From positions 1 through 64,000 of the forward strand of contig JASBYJ010000001.1 of NCBI GenBank assembly GCA_029984035.1: a stretch of DNA of 64,000 bases. Reading direction: 5' to 3'. The position numbers were made by a program, and so were the translations under genes. The DNA comes from Conchiformibius sp. Lineage in GTDB: Bacteria; Pseudomonadota; Gammaproteobacteria; Burkholderiales; Neisseriaceae. Every line of letters starts with the position of its first letter. The stretch's first letter is position 1. The notes under the pieces were generated by a model that was not told where the DNA came from, did no database searches, and saw nothing but the letters and a program-made list of their open reading frames with translations. Below, in pieces: positions 18,599-27,546 of this stretch.

Positions 18599-19426
18599 AT
18601 GAAAATGTTGAGGGTAAATTTTTCCTTGGAAATATTACTCCATTTGACAGGTTTAAAACGCTGTTCATTCTTTTATCATTTACAGCTTAAAATTGATAAA
18701 AATGTGGCAATTAGGCAGGAAATTGTTGAGATTTATCGCAAAAATGACGGCAATTATGGCTATCGTCGTATTACGTTAGCATTGCGAAAAATGTTCGGTG
18801 CAATTAACCATAAGCGTGTGCAAGCGATAATGCAACAGCTTGATTTAAAAGGAAAATGTAAGCAGAGAAAATATCGTTCTTACAAAGGCGAAGTGGGTAA
18901 AATTGCCGAGAATTTATTGCGACAGGATTTTCACACAAACGCTCCAAATGAAAAGCTCGTCACGGATATTACCGAGTTTAAATGTGCGGAAGGCAAACTT
19001 TATCTTTCGCCGATTAAGGACTTATTTAATGGCGAAATTATCGCCTATGACCTTGCCCGAAGCCCAAACTTTGAGCAAATAATGCGAATGATGAAACAAG
19101 CTGTCGCAAAGCTCCCGCAAGGAGCAAGCCTGATTTTACATTCCGACCAAGGATGGCAATATCAGATGGCAGGTTATCAGGCGATATTGAAACAAAATGG
19201 CATCGTGCAAAGTATGTCAAGAAAAGGAAATTGCTTGGATAACAGTGCGATGGAAAGCTTTTTCGGGCGATTGAAGACGGAATGTTATTTTGGTAAACGA
19301 TTTGAAACATTTGAGCAACTCGAACAAACTATTCACAAATATATTCATTATTACAATCACGAGCGTATTCAAGTGAGACTAAAAGGGCTAAGCCCTGTGC
19401 AATACAGAACTCAGTCCTTGAATTAA
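18599..19426 (+). CDS. IS3-family transposase OrfB (DDE integrase)
   Basis: A 275-residue rve-type catalytic protein. The DDE residues are visible in LVTDITEFK, LILHSDQGWQYQ and DNSAMESFFGRLK. The N-terminal HTH_21 domain (YRKNDGNYGYRRITLALRK) is present. It appears intact, so the element may still be mobile. Confidence 0.92.
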   Translation: MKMLRVNFSLEILLHLTGLKRCSFFYHLQLKIDKNVAIRQEIVEIYRKNDGNYGYRRITLALRKMFGAINHKRVQAIMQQLDLKGKCKQRKYRSYKGEVGKIAENLLRQDFHTNAPNEKLVTDITEFKCAEGKLYLSPIKDLFNGEIIAYDLARSPNFEQIMRMMKQAVAKLPQGASLILHSDQGWQYQMAGYQAILKQNGIVQSMSRKGNCLDNSAMESFFGRLKTECYFGKRFETFEQLEQTIHKYIHYYNHERIQVRLKGLSPVQYRTQSLN

Positions 19427-19594
19427 CGTAGTCTAACTTTTGGGGGGCAGATCAATAATTAAATTTTGTAAAAATAAATCATAAAAAAACCAAGAGAAGA
19501 AAATACTCACTTTTATTAAAGCATCAAGACCATAAAATATTATCTATATAACCGGAAAGTGAATTACCAGATGGGTTATTAAATAAGTTCATAT

Positions 19595-19675
19595 GTAGCC
19601 ACTGTTATCGGTGTATTGGTTGAAGTGCCTGTGATGCTTTCACTTGTTGCGTTGTTAAATCGTTGGAATAAATAA
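19595..19675 (+). pseudogene. Remnant of an ACR3-type arsenite permease C-terminus
   Basis: The plus strand encodes VATVIGVLVEVPVMLSLVAL followed by NRWNK and stop. This matches the last transmembrane segment of the island's own arsB (VVGVLVEVPVMLSLVWWINR) but with different codons, so it derives from a second ars operon of other origin. The rest of the gene was lost, probably with the arrival of the IS3 element. A terminator follows at 19687. Confidence 0.75.
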
Positions 19676-19686
19676 TGACAAGCAGT

Positions 19687-19723
19687 GGGATTTTCGTAAT
19701 TTACAAATTTTCACGAAAATCCC
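19687..19723 (+). terminator. Terminator after the arsB remnant
   Basis: Arms GGGATTTTCGT / ACGAAAATCCC, 15-base loop, then TCTATTTTTAT. It lies between the plus-strand remnant and the convergent multicopper oxidase gene. Confidence 0.65.
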
Positions 19724-19746
19724 TCTATTTTTATAGTTAGATACCA

Positions 19747-21294
19747 CTATTCCACTTTAAACATCCCCATCATACCGAGGTTTTCATGTTCTAAAATATG
19801 GCAATGGTACATTTTCAACCCAGTATGTCCTTGCTTAAAGCGAACAATCACTTTTTCATAAGGGCGTAAATTAACCACATCTTTTAACGCTCTGCCTTCT
19901 GGCTTAAAGGTTTTACCGTTTAACGTATGTTGAATTACTTCAAATTGAGTACCATGCAAATGGAATGGATGATCCATATGGCTTTCATTGAAGATTTCCC
20001 ACTGTTCCACTTCATTCAATTTGGTAACAAAATCAATACGGTTCATATCAAAGGTTTGACCGTTGATTAAGAACATACCATTCATCATTGGTGGAATAGG
20101 GTTGTCCGTTGGTGTTGTAGTAGCGTGATGTGTACCGTGATTCATCATTGGCATATTTGTATGGTTCATCATTTTTTCACTAAAGCGAATTTGGCGAACC
20201 TGTTTTGGTTCATCCCAGTTAGGCAAGGATCTTAAGCTTTCAGGTAACTGAACAGGTTCTGATTTCACCTGAATTGTGGCTAAAGTGAGATCTTTAGGCT
20301 GTTCTTGCACCATCATCTTACGGCGATCATAATAACCGCTTTGTAAATTGACTGTTCCTTGCGTTTCACCCACCATAATCACTTCAACGCGTTCGGCTGG
20401 TGTAAGTAGCAGTTCATCAACAGGCGAGCGAGGTTTTTCAAGTAAACCACCTTCGGTACCCACCACAATCCATTTCACCCCTGGAATGTTTAAACGAAAA
20501 TAACGAGCGCTAGTGGCATTCCAAAGACGGATTCGTTCATTCGTTTTCACTTGAATCTGGGGCTGATATTGACCGTTGATTAACACAAATTCACCCTCAC
20601 GACCGTTCATCCAATCTAACATCGTGTTTGCTGGAATGGTGCCATCGGCATTTAAACGCAGATCGGAAATCACCCAATGTTGTTCAGGAAGGTGTGCAAG
20701 CGGATCATTTTTCGCTTTAACAACGAAAGTGCCTGCTAAGCCTTTATAGACTTGTTCGGAAACATGGTCATGTGGATGAGGGTGGTACCAATATGTCCCA
20801 GCACTGCCTTGAGGTAGCGTAAAGCGATAGACTTTTTTCCCTTGCGGTTCAACCATATCCATCGGGTTACCATCCGCTTCATTTGGTACATCTAAGCCGT
20901 GCCAATGTACTGTTGAGGGTTGTGGTAGGTGATTGATAAATTCAATTTCTACGGTATCGCCTTCAAATACTTCAATTTGTGGCCCTGGTAGTTGTCCGTT
21001 ATAAGCCCAAAATTCCGTTTCTTTATTGTCTGCGAGGCGAATTTTAATTGGCTCTGCTTTTAAAGTGGCTTTGAACAGTCCAGCTTGAGTCGATTGATTA
21101 GCAAGTTTTGGTAATATCCCATTAAGCGATAAACCTGAAGGCATTGCCTCAGTTGGCATTAGGCCAGTAGGTACTGAATGCATCATCGCCATATTGCCAT
21201 GTTGTGCGTGGTTCATCATATTCGCAAGGCTATAAAGCGAGCTACTGGCTAAGCTAATTCCAATTCCATAACGTAAAAAATCTCGACGTTTCAT
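19747..21294 (-). CDS. Multicopper oxidase (CueO/CopA type)
   Basis: A 515-residue periplasmic oxidase likely to oxidise Cu(I) and protect against copper. It has a Tat signal (MKRRDFLRYGIGIS) and all four copper-binding motifs: TVHWHGLDVP, GTYWYHPHPHDH, DHPFHLHGTQFEV and MYHCHILEHENLGMMG. Methionine/histidine-rich stretches (residues 24-45 and 388-412, e.g. MMNHTNMPMMNHGTHH) probably bind copper. It follows the DUF411 gene by 9 bp under a MerR-type promoter. Base composition is AT-richer than the core genes, indicating transfer, perhaps from a Pasteurellaceae-like donor (inference). Confidence 0.92.
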   Translation of the reverse strand: MKRRDFLRYGIGISLASSSLYSLANMMNHAQHGNMAMMHSVPTGLMPTEAMPSGLSLNGILPKLANQSTQAGLFKATLKAEPIKIRLADNKETEFWAYNGQLPGPQIEVFEGDTVEIEFINHLPQPSTVHWHGLDVPNEADGNPMDMVEPQGKKVYRFTLPQGSAGTYWYHPHPHDHVSEQVYKGLAGTFVVKAKNDPLAHLPEQHWVISDLRLNADGTIPANTMLDWMNGREGEFVLINGQYQPQIQVKTNERIRLWNATSARYFRLNIPGVKWIVVGTEGGLLEKPRSPVDELLLTPAERVEVIMVGETQGTVNLQSGYYDRRKMMVQEQPKDLTLATIQVKSEPVQLPESLRSLPNWDEPKQVRQIRFSEKMMNHTNMPMMNHGTHHATTTPTDNPIPPMMNGMFLINGQTFDMNRIDFVTKLNEVEQWEIFNESHMDHPFHLHGTQFEVIQHTLNGKTFKPEGRALKDVVNLRPYEKVIVRFKQGHTGLKMYHCHILEHENLGMMGMFKVE

Positions 21295-21303
21295 TCTTTC
21301 CCC

Positions 21304-21759
21304 CTATTGGTTATAGGATTTGAACACTTCACTTTCACCGTTTTTCTTAATCAAAACAATATCATAAGGATCTTTGCGTCCGCCGTATGCTTCACCGTCC
21401 ATACCTGGTGAGCCAATCGGCATGCCAGGTGCGGACAAGCCAACTGCATCGGGTTTTTCTGCGAGTAAATGTTTGATATCTTCAACAGGTACATGCCCTT
21501 CAATCACATAGCCATCAATCACTGCCGTGTGGCAAGAGGCGTGTTCATTTTTAATGTTAAAGCGCTTATGAGCATCATAATTGCCTGTTTCGTTGACTTT
21601 AATCTCAAAACCGTTTTTCTGCATATAGCTGATCCATTCATTACAACAGCCACAAGTCGGGCTTTTCCACACTTCCATAGAAAGTGTTTGTGCTTGAGCA
21701 CAAGCGGTTATGCCTAAACTTAAAAGCAACAATGAGCGGGTGAATTTATGTAATTTCAT
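21304..21759 (-). CDS. DUF411 metal-binding periplasmic protein
   Basis: A 151-residue exported protein with signal peptide (FTRSLLLLSLGITACAQAQ). The DUF411 core contains VWKSPTCGCCNEWISYMQ with a CxCC cluster, and MPIGSPGMDG. DUF411 proteins are regularly found beside copper-resistance multicopper oxidases and are thought to bind copper. It is the first gene of the two-gene unit transcribed from the promoter at 21798-21829. Confidence 0.88.
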   Translation of the reverse strand: MKLHKFTRSLLLLSLGITACAQAQTLSMEVWKSPTCGCCNEWISYMQKNGFEIKVNETGNYDAHKRFNIKNEHASCHTAVIDGYVIEGHVPVEDIKHLLAEKPDAVGLSAPGMPIGSPGMDGEAYGGRKDPYDIVLIKKNGESEVFKSYNQ

Positions 21760-21797
21760 AAGATGTCCTTATTTTTTATTGAGATTGAATGGACATC

Positions 21798-21829
21798 ATT
21801 TTAAAGCTTGACCTAGGGTTAAGGTCAAG
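21798..21829 (-). promoter_or_regulatory. MerR-type (CueR-like) promoter/operator for DUF411-oxidase operon
   Basis: On the minus strand, -35 TTGACC (21823-21828) and -10 TAAAAT (21798-21803) are 19 bp apart, the over-long spacing used by MerR-family activators. A perfect dyad CTTGACCT-N7-AGGTCAAG (21807-21829) covers the spacer. CueR encoded at 27924 is the likely regulator. Confidence 0.78.
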
Positions 21830-21913
21830 GGATTTGAAAAAATAATTTGCAAATTTTTCTCAAAATCCTACTGCTTGTAGTAGAGATATGCCAACGTACC
21901 ATCCACTATTTTT

Positions 21914-22592
21914 GGGGCTGTACTAGATAACTAGAATAAATTCTGCTTTACTAATTGTTTTAAAATGGAAAATTGAACTTTTATTTCACTGTGGTTAAAA
22001 CGCCATTCACATTCCTTCAAATACAGTTCAAATGCTCTTTGGGAATGCCGTTAAACTTCCGTAAGTGGCGTTTTGCCTGATTCCAAAAGTTCTCAATTCC
22101 GTTAATATGATTTTGTCGTTCAGCAAAATGTGTGCAGTGATTGATGCGAAAGTGGCTAAACTCACTCACATCAAGTACATCATAGCTTTTGTAACAATCA
22201 GTATAAACAATACTGTCAGGCTTTACCTGCTCACGTATTATCGGCAATAAAGTGGCAGTTTGCGTATTGGGCACAGCAACGGTGTAAACCTTGCCGCTGC
22301 GCTTCAGAAGCCCGAATACAGCCACTTTGCCGGCTGCCCCGCAACCGCGTTTGCCTTTGCGCTGTCCGCCAAAATAGCTTTCATCAACCTCTACTTCGCC
22401 ATCAAACATTTCCAGATGCGGGCTGTTATGGAAAATCAGTAAGCGTAAACGATGAAAATAATAGGCAGCAGTGTTTTTATTAACGCCGACTAATTGCGCT
22501 GCTGTGCGTGCGGTAACACCCGCAATAAACAGTTCAATCAGTTTGTTTTGCTTGTACTGACTTAAACGACTTCTTCTCATAGGGATTATTCT
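21914..22592 (-). mobile_element. IS1016-like (IS1595 family) element, copy 1
   Basis: The end GGGGCTGTACTAGATAACTA at 21914 is a typical IS1016 terminus. The opposite end lacks the matching terminus: beyond TTAGAATAATCCC (reading the minus strand) the sequence turns into a nitroreductase gene fragment, so the terminal ~14 bp and part of the target gene are gone. About 590 bp are nearly identical to copy 2 at 32507. Confidence 0.82.
22017..22580 (-). CDS. IS1016-like transposase, C-terminally frameshifted
   Basis: A 187-residue IS1595-family transposase. Catalytic residues are visible in VDESYFGGQRKGKRG, VYTDCYKSYD and HINGIENFWNQAK. The frame ends early (PKEHLNCI), whereas the next frame continues FELYLKECEWRFNHSEIKVQ to a stop near 21927, so one base is missing near 22030 compared with an intact copy. 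Copy 2 carries the same change. The catalytic core is not affected. Confidence 0.85.
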   Translation of the reverse strand: MRRSRLSQYKQNKLIELFIAGVTARTAAQLVGVNKNTAAYYFHRLRLLIFHNSPHLEMFDGEVEVDESYFGGQRKGKRGCGAAGKVAVFGLLKRSGKVYTVAVPNTQTATLLPIIREQVKPDSIVYTDCYKSYDVLDVSEFSHFRINHCTHFAERQNHINGIENFWNQAKRHLRKFNGIPKEHLNCI

Positions 22593-22979
22593 AACAAACG
22601 CCTATACGATGCGTTTAACATTTCTCGTGCTGACAAAGAAGGTCGCAAAAATTTTGCCGAAGAGAATGTGCGTTTTTATGGTGCACCGCATTGTGCTTTT
22701 TTCTTTATGCCAAAAATTGGCGACAACGTTTTTTCGGCAATGGACGTGGGTATGATTGTACAAACCTTTATGTTGTCTTTGACTGCTCGTGGCTTTGGTA
22801 GTGTGCCACAATTACTCTTGGCGATGTATCCTGATGTGGTACGAGAAGAATTTGGCGTATCTGATGATTATCAGTTGATGGTGGGCGTGTCTTTTGGTAA
22901 ACCTGATAGCCAATCGCCAGCCAATGACATTCGTCAGCTCAGAGCCCCACAAGGCGAAACCGTGTTTTTCCACGATTAA
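22590..22979 (+). pseudogene. Nitroreductase, C-terminal fragment
   Basis: In frame from 22590 the plus strand encodes LYDAFNISRADKEGRKNFAE and continues through VRFYGAPHCAFFFMPKIGDN and GMIVQTFMLSLTARGFGSVP to a normal C-terminus. This is the second half of an FMN-dependent nitroreductase. The first half was lost at the IS1016 junction. A GTG at 22668 could start a shorter product, but it would lack the FMN-binding N-terminus. Confidence 0.8.
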
Positions 22980-23003
22980 ATCCATTTTATTAAAGAGAAA
23001 AAA

Positions 23004-23993
23004 ATGAGCAAACAAATCCAATTTACAAAAACAGGTTCGCCTGATGTCTTGCAAATCGTTGATGTGGCAGTCCCCGCCCCAAAAGCACACGAAGTACAAA
23101 TCCAAATCCACGCCATAGGCTTAAACCGTGCCGAGATGATGTATCGGGAAGGGGCGTATGTGATTGACCCTGTGTTCCCTGCGACTTTGGGCTATGAAGG
23201 AGCTGGCGTGGTAACAGCGATTGGCGATGGCGTGAGCGAATTTGCCATTGGCGATAAGGTCAGCGTCATTCCGTCCTTTATGTTTACCGAATACGGCACT
23301 TATGGCGAACTCGTCAATATGCCCAAACACGCAGTGGTCAAGCACCCCGACACGCTGACAATGGAGCAAGCGTCCGCCAGTTGGATGGCGTTTGTTACCG
23401 CTTATGGCGGACTGTTGGAATTTGGCAAACTGCAAAAAGGCGATGTCGTGGTGCTGGGCGGGGCAACCAGTTCGGTCGGTTTGGCGGCAATCCAAATCGC
23501 CAAAATGCAAGGGGCAACCGTCATCGCCCTGTCCCGCACGCACGCCAAAGGCGATGTGCTTTTGGAGAAAGGGGCGGATTTTGTGGTGGCGACAACCGAA
23601 GACGATGTAACCGCCAAACTCCTTGAAATCACAAACGGCAAAGGCGTGAATTTGGTGTTTGACCCTGTGGGCGGACAAGAAGCCGCCAAAATCATCAACG
23701 CCATGGCACAAGACGGCCGCTACATCATTTATGGGGAGTTAAGCCATGATGACATCGCCGTGCCGGTTTTCCCGATTTTGGGCAAACATTTGACCGTGCG
23801 TGGTTATGAACTCTTTGAAATCACAACCGTTCCTGAAAAATTGGCACAAGCCAAAAAGTTTGTGTATGACGGACTGGCAAGCGGTCGGTTAAAGCCTGAA
23901 ATTGACAAGGTGTTTGCCTTTGATGAAATGGTCAAAGCCCATGAATATATGGCAAGCAATCAGCAGATTGGGAAGATTGTTGTTAAGGTTTGA
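23004..23993 (+). CDS. Zinc-type alcohol dehydrogenase / quinone oxidoreductase family protein
   Basis: A 329-residue medium-chain dehydrogenase/reductase. The N-terminal GroES-like domain includes GLNRAEMMYREGAY and ATLGYEGAGVVTAIGDG; the Rossmann NADPH site is VVVLGGATSSVGLAAIQIAK. Zinc ligands are absent, as in quinone oxidoreductases (QOR). Substrate unknown. It lies 24 bp after the nitroreductase fragment, suggesting a former redox operon. Its 5' end is repeated as fragments at 27547 and 32316. Confidence 0.88.
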   Translation: MSKQIQFTKTGSPDVLQIVDVAVPAPKAHEVQIQIHAIGLNRAEMMYREGAYVIDPVFPATLGYEGAGVVTAIGDGVSEFAIGDKVSVIPSFMFTEYGTYGELVNMPKHAVVKHPDTLTMEQASASWMAFVTAYGGLLEFGKLQKGDVVVLGGATSSVGLAAIQIAKMQGATVIALSRTHAKGDVLLEKGADFVVATTEDDVTAKLLEITNGKGVNLVFDPVGGQEAAKIINAMAQDGRYIIYGELSHDDIAVPVFPILGKHLTVRGYELFEITTVPEKLAQAKKFVYDGLASGRLKPEIDKVFAFDEMVKAHEYMASNQQIGKIVVKV

Positions 23994-24011
23994 TTGTTTT
24001 TAACAAAAAAC

Positions 24012-24039
24012 GCCGTCTGAAAAATAAGTTTCAGACGGC
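24012..24039 (+). terminator. Classical Neisseria DUS inverted pair, terminator
   Basis: GCCGTCTGAAA (24012-24022) and TTTCAGACGGC (24029-24039) form an 11-bp stem. This is the core of the Neisseria meningitidis/gonorrhoeae uptake sequence, not the dialect of the surrounding chromosome. Confidence 0.8.
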
Positions 24040-24066
24040 ACATCGTTATTTTACCTGCCGATTAAG

Positions 24067-24411
24067 CCACCACACTAGCGAGAGCATCACAGGCACTTCC
24101 ACCAGCACACCGACCACCGTTGCCAATGCCGCCCCCGAGTGCAAACCGAACAAAGAAATTGCCACCGCCAATTCAAAAAAATTACTCGTGCCAATCAAGC
24201 ACGCAGGGGCGGAAATTTCGTGTGGTAATTTGAGCTATTTTGCCAAAACGTGAGCCAAGGCAAAAATGCCGTAAGTCTGTGCCAGCAAGGGAATGGCAAT
24301 CAGCAAAATAATCAAGGGATTGGCAATAATGGTTTGGGTTTGAAAGGCAAACAGCAACACCACCGTCAAAATCAAACCCATAATGGAAAAAGGTTTCAGG
24401 CTGCCTGAAAA
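24067..24411 (-). pseudogene. Duplicated 3' part of arsB
   Basis: This 345-bp stretch is nearly identical to 25625-25969 (offset 1558), the C-terminal half of the ACR3-type arsenite permease. It contains the same in-frame TAG. The match ends exactly at a DUS (TTTCAGGCTGCCTGAAAA). It is a fragment without start. Confidence 0.88.
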
Positions 24412-24419
24412 ATATTCCG

Positions 24420-24818
24420 CTATTCTTTTTCTTTAATACCTTGAATAATCTGACACTTATCAACCGTTTTATTTTCACAACCCACAAATTGCATTAGAAA
24501 AGTTTTAACTTGTTGTAGTTCTGTGATTTGTTCGTCCAAATATGCCAAATGTTGCTCGGCAAGTGCATTGATTTCATTGCATTGTTTGTTAGGCGTTTGT
24601 TGTAATTGCAACAGCGTTTTGATGTTACTTAAAGAAAGACCGATATTACGGCAAGTTTTAATAAAGCGTAATTGTTCTAACTGATTTTCATCAAACACAC
24701 GATAGCCGTTTTGTTGATGTGTAGGGGCGATTAAGCCTTGTTTTTCATAATAACGAATGGTTTCCAAATGTACGCCTGTTTGTTCACTGGCTTGTTTTAT
24801 TTTAAAAAATTTTGACAT
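24420..24818 (-). CDS. MerR-family heavy-metal regulator (Cd/Pb/Zn type)
   Basis: A 132-residue MerR activator with N-terminal winged HTH (IKQASEQTGVHLETIRYYEK) and a dimerisation helix. The metal-site cysteines are C79 (NKQCNEIN) and the C-terminal pair in VGCENKTVDKCQII, the arrangement of CadR/PbrR-type sensors. It is divergent from the CDF pump gene, and a MerR-type promoter lies between them, so it very likely activates that pump. Confidence 0.88.
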   Translation of the reverse strand: MSKFFKIKQASEQTGVHLETIRYYEKQGLIAPTHQQNGYRVFDENQLEQLRFIKTCRNIGLSLSNIKTLLQLQQTPNKQCNEINALAEQHLAYLDEQITELQQVKTFLMQFVGCENKTVDKCQIIQGIKEKE

Positions 24819-24824
24819 TTTGGC

Positions 24825-24855
24825 TTGACCCTGTAATGACTACGGAGTTTATAGT
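24825..24855 (+). promoter_or_regulatory. MerR-type promoter of the CDF pump
   Basis: -35 TTGACC (24825-24830) and -10 TATAGT (24850-24855) are 19 bp apart. An imperfect dyad ACCCTGTA/TACGGAGT (24828-24848) lies in the spacer, similar to ZntR/PbrR operators. Confidence 0.8.
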
Positions 24856-24890
24856 ATAGCAAATTTCATCTTAAAACAGGAGCAAAAAAA

Positions 24891-25505
24891 ATGGCGTGCC
24901 AAAATTGTTGTGGTTCAAATCAGCCCATTCATCAATCGCCCAAGTACAAAAAAGCCTTGTGGATTGTCTTGATATTAAATTTATCAATGTTTTTTGTGGA
25001 AATTGTGATGGGGGTTAAATCAGGTTCAACTTCGCTGTTGTCGGACAGTTTGGATTTCTTGGGCGACAGTGCCAATTATTTGATAAGTTTGATTGTTTTG
25101 CCAATGGCGTTAAGTTACCGAGCCAAAGCATCTATGGTTAAGGGGCTAACGATGGGCGGTTTTGGTTTATTTATTTTAATGACAACCATTTATCGTGTGT
25201 TTTATGGGGAAATGCCCAGTTATTCTGAAATGAGCATTGTGGGATTTTTGGCGTTATTGATCAATGTGTCGGCATTGTTGATATTATTAAAATTTCGTGA
25301 TGGCGACAGCAATGTCCGCAGTGTGTGGGTGTGTTCCCGAAACGATGCGATTGGTAATGTGGCAGTAATTTTGGCGGGTATGGCAGTTTATTTTTTTCAA
25401 TCAAAATATCCTGATTTAATTGTGGCGTTTGTTTTGGCATTTTTGGCATTACAAGCCAGTCAAGAAATCATCAAAAGGGCTTGGGCGGAATTAAAAGTCA
25501 GTTAA
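24891..25505 (+). CDS. Cation diffusion facilitator family metal exporter
   Basis: A 204-residue inner-membrane protein with about six helices, resembling CzcD-type pumps. The N-terminal CQNCCGSNQ cysteine cluster may bind metal. The transport-site HxxxD of classical CDF proteins appears as DSLDFLGDSANY in helix II and RNDAIGN in helix V. The short length and lack of a long cytoplasmic C-terminal domain place it with the small CDF-like group next to MerR regulators. Substrate probably Zn, Cd or Pb. Confidence 0.82.
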   Translation: MACQNCCGSNQPIHQSPKYKKALWIVLILNLSMFFVEIVMGVKSGSTSLLSDSLDFLGDSANYLISLIVLPMALSYRAKASMVKGLTMGGFGLFILMTTIYRVFYGEMPSYSEMSIVGFLALLINVSALLILLKFRDGDSNVRSVWVCSRNDAIGNVAVILAGMAVYFFQSKYPDLIVAFVLAFLALQASQEIIKRAWAELKVS

Positions 25506-25511
25506 TTTAAA

Positions 25512-25546
25512 ACACCGTTTGGATTGATGTTCAAGCGGTGTTTTTA
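25512..25546 (+). terminator. Terminator of the CDF gene
   Basis: Arms ACACCGTTTG / CAAGCGGTGT with one mismatch, followed by TTTTATTTT. Confidence 0.7.
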
Positions 25547-25588
25547 TTTTTAAATTTTGCAAAATAACTTTCAGGCTGCCTGAAAAAA

Positions 25589-26599
25589 CTACACCCCTTT
25601 ATTCCCCAGCGATTTTCGGTTTATCCACCACACCAGCGAGAGCATCACAGGCACTTCCACCAGCACACCGACCACCGTTGCCAATGCCGCCCCCGAGTGC
25701 AAACCGAACAAAGAAATTGCCACCGCCAATTCAAAAAAATTACTCGTGCCAATCAAGCACGCAGGGGCGGAAATTTCGTGTGGTAATTTGAGCTATTTTG
25801 CCAAAACGTGAGCCAAGGCAAAAATGCCGTAAGTCTGTGCCAGCAAGGGAATGGCAATCAGCAAAATAATCAAGGGATTGGCAATAATGGTTTGGGTTTG
25901 AAAGGCAAACAGCAACACCACCGTCAAAATCAAACCCATAATGGAAAAAGGTTTCAGGCTGCCTGAAAATTGTGCCACCGATTTACCCGATTTTTGTAAA
26001 TAAGAGCGGGTAAACCACCCAGCCAGCAAGGGCAACAGCACATACAAAATCGTGCTTAAAATCAAGGTATTCCACGGAATTTCTATGTCGCTTACGCCGA
26101 GCAATACGCCTGCAATCGGAGCATACGCCACAATCATAATCAAATCATTGACCGAAACCTGTACCAAAGTATAATTGGGGTCGCCTTTGACCAGTTGAGA
26201 CCAAACAAAAACCATTGCCGTACACGGTGCCACGCCCAGCAAAATCATGCCGGCAATGTATTCTTGTGCCGACTGTGCGTCCACCCAACCTGCAAAAAAC
26301 ACCCGAAAAAACAACCAGCCGAACACCGCCATCGTAAACGGCTTGACCAACCAGTTGATAAATAAGGTTAAAAATAAGCCCTTTGGTTTTTTGCCCACGT
26401 CTTTGATTGCCGACCAATCAATCTGAATCATCATCGGATAAATCATCAGCCAAATCAGTATCGCCACAGGCAAATTCACATGAGCCACTTCCAAAGATGC
26501 AACCCATTGAAATACATTGGGCAACCAAACACCCAAAACCACGCCCAGCACAATCGCCAACGCCACCCAAAGGCTTAAAAAACGTTCAAACAACCCCAT
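25589..26599 (-). pseudogene. arsB: ACR3-type arsenite permease, interrupted by an amber codon
   Basis: The gene would encode a 336-residue arsenite efflux permease. A TAG at 25793-25795 stops it after 268 residues (ALAHVLAK), and the same frame continues with LKLPHEISAPACLIGTSNFF through VLVEVPVMLSLVWWINRKSL to a stop at 25589. The first part has the ACR3 features (ATRIAL-type VAPCTAMVFVWSQLVKG, with the conserved cysteine). Trp (TGG) is the likely original codon. Loss of the last two helices probably inactivates it unless an amber suppressor exists. It follows arsC by 3 bp. Confidence 0.85.
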
Positions 26600-26602
26600 G
26601 AT

Positions 26603-27007
26603 TTACTCCTTATGATTAATAATTTCGCCGTCTTCTTTGACAAACGGGATCGCAAAAGGCGGTAAAAATGCCAAAACTGTTTCGGACGGACGGCATAATT
26701 TCACGCCTTTTTCGCTCACCACAATCGGACGATTGATTAAAATCGGTTCACGAAGCATGGCGGAAATGAGTTCGTCATCGCTTAACTTTTCGTTTTGCAA
26801 ACCAAGCGTTTCATACGGCACTACATTCGTCCTAAGTAACTGGCGGGGCGTGATGCCCATGCGTTTGATTAAATTACGCAAAGTCGTTTCACTTGGCGGA
26901 TTTTTCAAATATTCAATCACTTGTGGCTCAATACCAGCGTGGCGGATGAGTGCCAGCACATTGCGTGAAGTACCGCAGTTTGGGTTGTGATAAATGGTAA
27001 TGTTCAT
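26603..27007 (-). CDS. arsC: Arsenate reductase (glutaredoxin type)
   Basis: A 134-residue ArsC that reduces arsenate to arsenite with glutathione/glutaredoxin. The catalytic cysteine is in YHNPNCGTSRNVLALIR; the three arginines of the family are in LLRTN, MLREPILINRPIVV. Full length and intact. Second gene of arsR-arsC-arsB; 64 bp with a DUS separates it from arsR. Confidence 0.94.
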   Translation of the reverse strand: MNITIYHNPNCGTSRNVLALIRHAGIEPQVIEYLKNPPSETTLRNLIKRMGITPRQLLRTNVVPYETLGLQNEKLSDDELISAMLREPILINRPIVVSEKGVKLCRPSETVLAFLPPFAIPFVKEDGEIINHKE

Positions 27008-27071
27008 AGTTACTCCAATCTTTCAAGAAATATAGAAATATTTGGCAATAATTTTTCAGGCTGCCTGAAAA

Positions 27072-27374
27072 TCACTGGCAAGATTCGCCTGTTTGAGAAC
27101 AGCAGTTTTGGGTCAGAAAATGGGTCAATGCCATCATCAAATCCAGCTCGGCAAAATAACGCATGTGCCGTCCTTCCTGCACCACACGCACAAGCCCCGA
27201 ATGCAACAGGCTTTTTAGATGAAAAGACACATTATTCGGGGCAAGGTTAAGCTGTTTTGCCAAGTCGCCAGCAATCATGCCAGTACTGCCTGCGGCGGTA
27301 AGTTGTTGAAAAATCGCCAGTCTTATCGGAGAAGACAGGCTCTCAAAGAGTTTGCTTGCTTGTATCGTATTCAT
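27072..27374 (-). CDS. arsR: ArsR-family repressor
   Basis: A 100-residue winged-helix repressor starting MNTIQASKLFESLSSPIRLA. The recognition helix region is APNNVSFHLKSLLHSGLV. The usual ELCVCDL metal site in helix 3 is absent; instead cysteines lie at the C-terminus (NCCSQTGESC), so the arsenite site is of a relocated type. It heads the ars operon and has an inverted repeat about 20 bp upstream. Confidence 0.88.
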   Translation of the reverse strand: MNTIQASKLFESLSSPIRLAIFQQLTAAGSTGMIAGDLAKQLNLAPNNVSFHLKSLLHSGLVRVVQEGRHMRYFAELDLMMALTHFLTQNCCSQTGESCQ

Positions 27375-27394
27375 AGGCGTAATTATAACAAGAA

Positions 27395-27422
27395 ATTTCA
27401 ATATTTCAAGTATGATTGAAAT
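27395..27422 (-). promoter_or_regulatory. Candidate ArsR operator
   Basis: Perfect inverted arms ATTTCAAT (27395-27402) and ATTGAAAT (27415-27422) with a 12-bp centre, just upstream of arsR, as expected for ArsR autoregulation. Confidence 0.55.
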
Positions 27423-27546
27423 GTTTTTTAATTGTCCGAAGCCACCTTTCCAAATCCAAAAACCCACTTCCCATTTTTCGCTATTCTTATCCTAATTTCA
27501 ATACATTAAAATACGCTCATTCCATTTCATAAAATAAGGTAAAAAA

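Larger units (their letters stand above)
18037..19454 (+). mobile_element. Complete IS3-family insertion sequence
   Basis: About 1.4 kb with 25-bp imperfect terminal inverted repeats: 18037-18061 (TGATCTGCACCCCAAAAG...) and 19430-19454, two mismatches. It carries the usual orfA-orfB pair. Ends resemble the IS150 group. I see no target-site duplication (left flank AGTCTG, right flank ATAATT). It forms the left edge of the metal-resistance island. Confidence 0.88.

Noticed and set aside
22668..22979. Nitroreductase as an intact short gene
   Set aside because: Homology extends upstream to the IS junction without a start, and the N-terminal half is missing.
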